64,000 bases of DNA from Brachionus plicatilis. Taxonomy: Eukaryota; Rotifera; Eurotatoria; Ploima; Brachionidae. Position 1 is the stretch's first letter; the number at the start of each line of letters is the position of its first letter. Shown one piece after another: positions 57,433 through 64,000 of the stretch. The stretch spans positions 881,389-945,388 of the forward strand of contig QEOQ01000256.1 of NCBI GenBank assembly GCA_010279815.1, read 5' to 3'. Both the position numbers and the translations under genes were made by a program. Under the pieces are notes generated by a model. That model was not told where the DNA came from, did no database searches, and saw only the letters and a list, made by a program, of their open reading frames with translations.

Positions 57433-57783
57433 CAAAATTCGATATTTACCAATTATTCGATTATTCGATTTTTCAACTCTAGGACTATTCGATTATTCGA
57501 CTATTAAATGATTGTTAAATTTTCAAATAATTTCCGGTACAATTTTAGTTAAAGAAAATTAACCCTTAAATTAACCATAGTTTGATTAAGCGAAAGACAC
57601 CTAGCGTCGTCTTTGGGAATCCGGTTAATTAGACGAAAAGAGAGATCTAAATAAATTTATTCTGAATTATTACCCTGAAAAGCTGGATAATCGAATAATC
57701 GAAAAGTCCTATTATTGAAAAATTAGTTGAAATTAATAATTTTTGAATTGTTGAATAATTGTATTTAATATAATATTGTCCAT
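57433..57783. repeat. Foldback repeat with ATTATTCGA words
   Basis: The left half has AATTATTCGATTATTCGATT and GACTATTCGATTATTCGAC; the right half has the inverse, ATAATCGAATAATCGAAAAG and TTGTTGAATAATTG. The extreme ends pair as GGACAA/TTGTCC. Arms are imperfect over about 100 bp. MITE-like, without a clear target duplication. Confidence 0.55.
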
Positions 57784-57784
57784 A

Positions 57785-58070
57785 CCTCGCCAGTTTAAAC
57801 GAACTATTTTGGTCGTGAATTGGCCGACCGTCTGTGGACCGTTTTTAAAAAGGCCGACCTTTCCAAGGCCGGCCAACTAACCGACCGACGTTAAACATCT
57901 AAGTAAAATTTTTTTTTGGACCGTTTTGTGGCCGGCCGGTCTGCACACGGTCGGCCGTTTAACGGCCTTTCAGTTGGCCGGCCAGGCACGATCATTGGCC
58001 GTTAAATGAACCGGCCGTTTTTTGGCCGCATGCACGGCCGGCCACGGTCTCAACCGGCCCCCAACACTAA
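57785..58070. repeat. GC-rich GGCCG-type interspersed repeat, copy 1
   Basis: An island of GC-rich sequence in AT-rich DNA, built from GGCCGGCC, GACCG and CGGTC words in both orientations (for example CCAAGGCCGGCCAACT, ACGGTCGGCCGTTTAACGG). It ends in CCCCAACACTAATT. The sequence at 60725-60935 ends in the same CCCAACACTAATT and uses the same words, so I read them as two diverged copies of one element. No coding frame. Confidence 0.6.
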
Positions 58071-58360
58071 TTCCAACTATTTTTTTTGCATTTATTTTTT
58101 TCATGAACTTTTACATTTTAGTAAGATATCGTTACATTTTCATTTTTGAACACGAACTTCTATGCAAGGTCATGTTGTAAGGTTATCCATCGTATTTATT
58201 CTCTTTGAGTATTTGATATCATTAGATTTTTAATAATTTATAATGAATAAATATTTTCTTTTTCTATCTTAATTTTTCTATAAAAGTCCCAAATTGCAAT
58301 GATAAATCCCTGCGATTATTTTCAATATTTTTCTTTAAAGTTACCGTATTCCCTTGTTCG

Positions 58361-58688
58361 ATAATGCAGCGCCACAACCTAGAACACATCATTGGCGCAG
58401 GCGCTATACTAAATCTCGCCAATGTTAAATTCAACTTAACTTGTGTTGCATGCGCCAAAACCGTATTTCGGGTTGTGGCGATGCACTATATCCAGGGTCT
58501 TGAGAATGGTGCTGCATTATTTGAATGATTTAAAAAGAAAATATAAAAATAATTCAAGACAATATTTTTTAATTTTAAATTCTTTTTTATTTTTAAACTT
58601 TAATGCCGCACCAAATACTTAATTAAAAAAAATTCTTTTTTTTTTTAAATATTATCCCTTTGCTAAACTTAAATAATGCAGCACCATT
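58361..58688. repeat. Two adjacent small foldback repeats
   Basis: The first pair is TGCAGCGCCACAACC (58365-58379) and its inverse GGTTGTGGCGATGCA (58471-58485), one mismatch. The second pair is AATGGTGCTGCATTAT (58505-58520) and ATAATGCAGCACCATT (58673-58688), perfect. The two pairs share ATAATGCAGC at their ends, so they may be related elements or one rearranged element. Confidence 0.6.
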
Positions 58689-59845
58689 ATTTAAATAACT
58701 TAAATAATTCAAAATGTAATTATCAACTAGACTGATTAAAGCTTCATTTACACAAATAAAAGTATTGATTTTAAATTTTTAAAATATAAAGGTTATAATT
58801 ACGCAATTTTTAAAAAAAATCAAACAACAATAAATTCAACGCTGATCTTTGATCTCAAAGCAGAATAAAAAAAATTCAAGAAAAATTTATGTGGTTATTC
58901 ATTCTTTCAAATTTTCTTAATTGAAAGACAAAACTTTTCTTAAATTTTTTTTTTCACCAAAGCAACTCACTTTAAGCTTTTAAATTTTAAAATTTTGGAT
59001 TAGTTTTGGTAATTAGCTTATGAGATAGAGCTTGCTCTTTTTCTCTAATTTCAGAATTAGTTCTGGGAATGAAATATAGTGCAATACACTTTGTTGAATC
59101 TTTTTTCAAAGGATGAAAATGATGTGCAATATCTCTATACGCTCGAAAATATTGTAATTTAATCGATTAAAGTGAAATAGAAAAAGTGAAACTTAATAAA
59201 CAAAGCATAAAAATAAACTTCTTAAAAAAATATTTTCAAAGATGTTAATAAAAAATTATTTTTCCTTTACTGTATGCGTGTTTAACTTTTTTAATTATTC
59301 TTCTATTTAATTTTTAAATGGCTAAATATTGATTTAAAAAAATAATAATTCATGTGATTTTTACATTTTAATAAATTTATTTTAAGTGTTTTCATCATTT
59401 TAAATAAATATTTTTCTTTTTATGCGTTAATCACATTTTTCTGTATTTTAATCCTTTTTTGTTTTTTTTTTAATTTTTAATCCTTCCAGAAAAAAGCAAT
59501 TAGATTCGTATAATTAGAAAATTTAAGCTTTAATTATAGCACATTCATAACAAACATTAATATCATTCTGCAGTTTGAACCAGCTTCATTGCTCTTAACT
59601 CCATTCTCCCTTTAAATACAGATGTATTGTATGATCATGTGATATGATGTGTTTAACATCGTGTTTTGTATTATTTAGTAATTCAGTCTTGTTATATTTT
59701 TAATTAACTCAATTCAATGTAAGCTAACTCTCTCTTGTTCGGCACTCTACTACAGATGCTTTAATTTAAAGAAGAGCAAAAATATTTTCCTTTTACAATT
59801 AAAGACACCAAAAGTTATATCAAAAAAATTTTTTTTTAAAAACAT
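58689..59845. other. Intergenic, AT-rich
   Basis: About 1.15 kb with no recognised exon, RNA gene or repeat boundary. Confidence 0.4.
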
Positions 59846-60304
59846 TTATTTAAGAAAATGAAGAACAAAGTAAAAAAAAAAAACATAATATTCTGTAAAC
59901 AAAAACTTTGATTCTAATCTAAAATGTATCCAACTAAAATTCAGGCGCAGTGTAAGCGCATTATTGCACAAATCATGATCGCAAAAGCATAAGTGTCCGC
60001 CATCATTGGTACGGGTAGAGTAACAAACACTGGTTTTTTTGATGTAAATTTTTTTAAATTGATCAGCACAGCTTCTTATATAGTAAAATTGATTTCCAAA
60101 TCTATGTTTTAATTTAATACATAAATCGTCGCAATATATTAGGGTTCCGGTATCTCGAGTCAGATTAAAATTATCTCCACATCTCGGATCAAATCGACTA
60201 TCACACTCAAAACATTCTATTCTGCGACGACAGCACTGACCGTCTGCATTCGATGAAACGTAATTAATCAAAAAAAATACTAAAAACAAACAATAACAAT
60301 TCAT
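59846..60304 (-). CDS. Quiver/Ly-6-like GPI-anchored surface protein
   Basis: A 152-residue single-exon protein starting at the ATG at 60304. Residues 1-18 are a signal peptide. The mature part opens with IECFECDSRFDPRCGDNF, the signature of the quiver/sleepless (QVR) branch of Ly-6/three-finger proteins (C-x-x-C-x-S/D...D-x-x-C-G-D-x-F). It continues with YCDDLCIK, SCAD, VCYS and ends with CFCDHDLCNN, the conserved closing CCxxDxCN-type motif. The last 20 residues are strongly hydrophobic (FTEYYVFFFYFVLHFLK), consistent with a GPI-attachment tail. Relatives regulate ion channels and nicotinic receptors in insects; the role here is unknown. The stop codon overlaps an AATAAA-like signal. Confidence 0.82.
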   Translation of the reverse strand: MNCYCLFLVFFLINYVSSNADGQCCRRRIECFECDSRFDPRCGDNFNLTRDTGTLIYCDDLCIKLKHRFGNQFYYIRSCADQFKKIYIKKTSVCYSTRTNDGGHLCFCDHDLCNNALTLRLNFSWIHFRLESKFLFTEYYVFFFYFVLHFLK

Positions 60305-60724
60305 TTTTTTATTGATTTTTTCCTTAGCAAAACTCGTGATTCCGAAACTTGTGCATCTAAACGCTCTAAATCGAATAAAAATTAAATTCTTTAAATAAAG
60401 TAGATATAAATATTTTTAATCAAAAAAAATTAAATTCTTAATGATTAAAAATTATTCAATTTAATTGGAAATTTCTATTTTCGATTCATTTTACAAAATT
60501 CACATAACAACTTGTTGCATTTGGTGGCTAAAGATTAATTTTTTTTACTTTTTTCCAAAATTTTGGAAAAAATTTGTAAATAAATAATAAAAACACAAGT
60601 AAATGCTAAAATTTCCATTTTTTATAATAAATTTCCATTTATTATTTTGGAAAGTTTAAATTAAAAGGAAATGATTACTTTTGAATAAATCACTGTTTTA
60701 AGCTATTCGACAATTTAAAATAGT
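60305..60724. other. Upstream of the quiver-like gene
   Basis: AT-rich, presumably the promoter and 5' UTR; nothing specific recognised. Confidence 0.35.
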
Positions 60725-60935
60725 TTTGGATGCGGTCAGATCAAACCGGTCCATTTCACGGACGGCTTTTTGCGATCAGTTGGCCAGTCAGCTTGGTGGT
60801 TCAAAATTTTGACCGTCAAGCTGACCGGCCAAATGACCCCTATAAAGTTGCCCCTCTAATGCGGACACGGTCACGATTTCTGAAAATTTTGGCCTGTTAA
60901 GTATCCGCTTGTACGGATCCCAACACTAATTTAAA
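60725..60935. repeat. GC-rich interspersed repeat, copy 2
   Basis: A GC-rich block (GGATGCGGTCAGATCAAACC, GTTGGCCAGTCAGCTTGG, AAGCTGACCGGCCAAATGAC, GTACGGATCCCAACACTAAT) inside AT-rich DNA. It shares the CCCAACACTAATT end and the ACCGG/CCGGT/TTGGCC vocabulary with 57785-58070, but is more diverged. No frame. Confidence 0.5.
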
Positions 60936-63900
60936 AAGACATATAAGAGTAAAACCATTTTCAAACAATTCAATAAAATTTTACAAAAAATCAAAATTTT
61001 TTTTTTTAAAAAACAAAAATTACAAGATAAAATAAAAAAATTTAAACAAACAATCTCTAAGCAAAAAATCTATTTAATTGGTCCAAATTCATTAAAATTT
61101 CAGTGGCTTAAATTTTATAATTCATAATATTTAAAAATTCAAAATGATTGCTAAATATTTTATTTTTAATTTTTGATTAAGTTTACTGATTTAAAATCGT
61201 AATAGAATAATGTTCAAAATAATTTTGCGGATTTGAATATCCGGTTTATAAAATTAAAATAAATTTATTTAATTAACTTTGTTTAGTTAAAATATTAGAT
61301 TGAAAACAACACATGATGTTCGCTTGATTTTTTTTTTTGATACTCGACTGTTCAAGACTTAAATTCTTTAAATGAATTTAAAACAAGCTTTTTGTTCGAA
61401 ATCTCGTTCAAATTAATCTTGTTTCATTTTTCATGTTAAAGCTAGTGACTGTAATTATTACTTTTTAACATCATTAATTATTATAAATCATTTTGCTTTT
61501 AACATTGAAAATTTAGTTTATACTAAGAAACTTACACAAATTAGCTTTTTTGGAAAATTATACTTTAAAAAAAAAATCTTAACCTATTTATTTAAGGTTT
61601 TTAATTTCCTGAATTATTTTTTAAATTTCGGTTAATTTAATATTCGTTCTTTAATAAGAACAAAGTTATTTTTATTAAAATGGTCAAAAAATATATGTAT
61701 TATTTAATTTCAAAATTTCTTACAATAAATTATGCAAAAAAGGCAATCTTGGTTAAATTGTTTTAAAAATGAAAATTTCTATCCCAATATATTAGTAATT
61801 TAAATATGAGCTTATTTTGAAATTAAGGAAACTGTGCAAAATAATAAGAATGAATGACTTGAACATAAAGCAGCATTACCATTATTAGTATACTACTTTA
61901 GCTAGTTATTTTTTCCTTTTCTAGGTAAAAAAATTATTACATAAGAAGGTCTTAAATTTATAGGTCCTAAAACAATTATTTAATAAGTTTATAAAATTCT
62001 TATTTAAAGATTTAGACATATTTTTTATAAATTTTTTTAATAATAGATTACGGGAAAAGAAAAGTAAGAAGTGTTAAAAATTTCAAAAATCAAATTCTCT
62101 ATTTTTAAAAGAAAGGAAAATAAATTCTCAAATATTTTCAATTAATGAACGATGATAATATAAAATATAAAACTGACTCTTTAAAAAACTTTTAAAAATA
62201 AATTTTCGCAATCAAAAACTACCGAAAAAAATTGGAATAATATATTCGCGTAATTTTTTAAATCACTATACATCGCAAATTTTTTATCGATGCTATTGAC
62301 TAATTTGATTTATTGTTTAGTTAATTAAAACGTTTTTTAAAAAGAAACAACTATGATGATAATTCAAACCAAATGATTTAGAAAATTTAGTTAGTTTTTG
62401 TTGAATAAGTGAATTCATACATGGAACTTGATTTATTAGCTAAAATATTTACTACCAGTTAGCTCTTTATTTACAATAGCGTAAATTAGCTTATTATTTT
62501 TTTTTATCAACTGATTGGAAAAAGAGTGAAATATTTTTTTCAATAAAATTAAATTACATAAAATACAGAAAAATCGATAAGGATTTATCTTTGCGTGTAT
62601 TAAAATAAGTTTGATATATATTTTTAAATATCTTTGATTAAACAAAAAAGGAATTGAAATTATTTCCAAGCTATGATGCTACATTAAAATAGTATATCAA
62701 AAAATTGACCTTTTTTATAGAAAAAAACTATTGCATGAATTTAAAAAAAACAAAAAAAAATATAGATTAGCTGAATAAACATCTGAATTAAGACTAGTTC
62801 TCATATTAAATGTTCATTATTATAGAAAAATTTAACAACCAATATCAAAATTTAATCAAAAGTTAACAATTGATTAAAAAAATAATGAGCTTTATAAATG
62901 CTCAAATTTCGACATTAAGAAATGATTAAAAGCATAAAAATTGCTTATTTTGTTTCATTACATGATATTGAGTAATGGCGTAAATCCCGAGTTGATGCTT
63001 CCAAAAAAAAAATAATTATTTATTTAGTAGATTTTTATCTAAATGTCGGTATTAGCATTTGAGTGATCAATATCTTTTAGAATTCTCGTTCAATTCTTGC
63101 ACCAATTTTCAATTCAGTTAGAATCTTCTTTTTCAGCAAAAAAAAAACAAAGCTCAAAATCGATTAATGTTTAATTCTAGATGCAAATTTTGTTAACAAT
63201 ACCTAGATGAAAATAAAATTTTTAAAAGCCTTTCAAGTTGATCCATGAGCCTTGCCTAGAACAAAATAGTTAATTTTTCAGCATCAATTCTCTTTAATCT
63301 TATTTTCTGAAAAAATATCTCTCAATTTCGTATTATAAGAATTAAAACTTATTTTAGAAATTAGATCAATTTAGCTAAAATCGTTTTCCGAAATTATTTT
63401 TTAAGATTTAACGATCGATAAAATTTAATTAACTCTAAAATTGAATCTTATTTTAAGTATTATTTTTAAGACTGAATCTGATCGAAATGAGAAACGAATT
63501 AAGTTTGTTTAAATTCGAGCTAATGAAATATATTCCGATAATATTGAAAAAATTTAGATTCTCTCAGATTATCAGCAGATGCTTTCACTAAAAAAATAAC
63601 TTGTAAAAATAGTAATAGAAACTATCTGAAGAAATAAAGTTTGTTTATTTATCTTTGTATAAAAATATCCAAAAATAAAAACAAATTGCACTTGCAAGTT
63701 ATCAAAATATTTTTTAAAATAAGGATTTTCATAAATAATTTTTTTGGTACTGTCTAAAATGTATGATTTTATTTATTAAAACCATCTTAAAATAATAAAA
63801 AAAAACAAGCTAAATATTTCGTTTATTTTATCAAATGGATGATTAGAAAAAATTCTATGTGCTGCGGTTTTACTTAGTGAATCCTTTATAATTAATTTTT

Positions 63901-64000
63901 TGAATATTTTGAAAATTTCTTATTCAAACATTGTACTCAGTGAATGAATGAAAGCTTATGAAACCATCTTTCATTCAAAAGGAACTTCGCCGCAAAATAG
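60936..64000. other. AT-rich, no feature recognised
   Basis: Three kilobases without an exon, tRNA or repeat boundary that I can support. The longest open frames are short, AT-driven and dominated by Ile, Lys, Asn, Phe and Leu. Confidence 0.45.

Noticed and set aside
58264..58458. Minus-strand frame of 64 codons
   Set aside because: Starts inside a foldback repeat and has no family resemblance.

Overview
The window is nuclear DNA from a small-genome animal. It is very AT-rich (only a few exons rise clearly above the background), the genes are split by many short GT-AG introns (about 47-60 nt) mixed with a few introns of 0.5-2.6 kb, and the proteins are animal-specific: NCKAP1/HEM, SZT2, JADE, an ATP11-type flippase, a quiver/Ly-6-like protein and a chitin-binding type-2 protein. 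A monogonont rotifer (Brachionus-like) is my best guess from composition and intron style. That is inference, and another AT-rich protostome is possible.

Layout. 1-6 kb: the N-terminal third of SZT2 (minus strand), whose remaining exons lie off the left edge, with a TA-flanked MITE in the intron. 6-12 kb: LINE 3' remnants, a secreted chitin-binding protein (minus), a second copy of the same MITE, and a dispersed repeat carrying a nested MITE. 12-15 kb: a seven-blade WD40 exon (minus), a tRNA-derived SINE-like piece, and a two-exon secreted Cys-rich protein with a Ser/Thr-rich 15-residue repeat tail (minus). 17.4-28.2 kb: a complete 16-exon NCKAP1 gene (plus) whose exon lengths sum to 3546 nt, an exact multiple of three; its long introns are filled with MITEs. 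28.8-29.4 kb: an internally deleted hAT element with a perfect 8-bp target-site duplication. 30.9-32.9 kb: a single-exon JADE gene (minus). 34.2-54.6 kb: two abutting inverted repeats. The first has 1347-bp arms around a 2.35-kb spacer holding tRNA-Glu(TTC). The second has 7212-bp arms around a 921-bp spacer and carries two head-to-head copies of exons 1-11 of an ATP11-like P4-ATPase. Only the right copy continues into exons 12-16 (to 56.6 kb). 57-61 kb: foldback repeats, two GC-rich GGCCG-type repeats and a quiver/Ly-6-like gene (minus). 61-64 kb: nothing recognised.

Functionally the genes are ordinary single-copy animal housekeeping and surface proteins: nutrient sensing (SZT2, KICSTOR-mTORC1), actin nucleation (NCKAP1, WAVE complex), histone acetylation (JADE, HBO1 complex), lipid asymmetry (ATP11) and three secreted or surface proteins. 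They are not an operon or pathway. The outstanding feature is the double inverted-repeat structure. Both repeats end at the same point (39247/39248), and that point coincides with an exon-intron boundary of the flippase. It is either a very recent complex rearrangement or an assembly join, and raw long reads would decide. I worked by eye, so splice sites are supported by reading-frame continuity and family similarity, not by transcripts.
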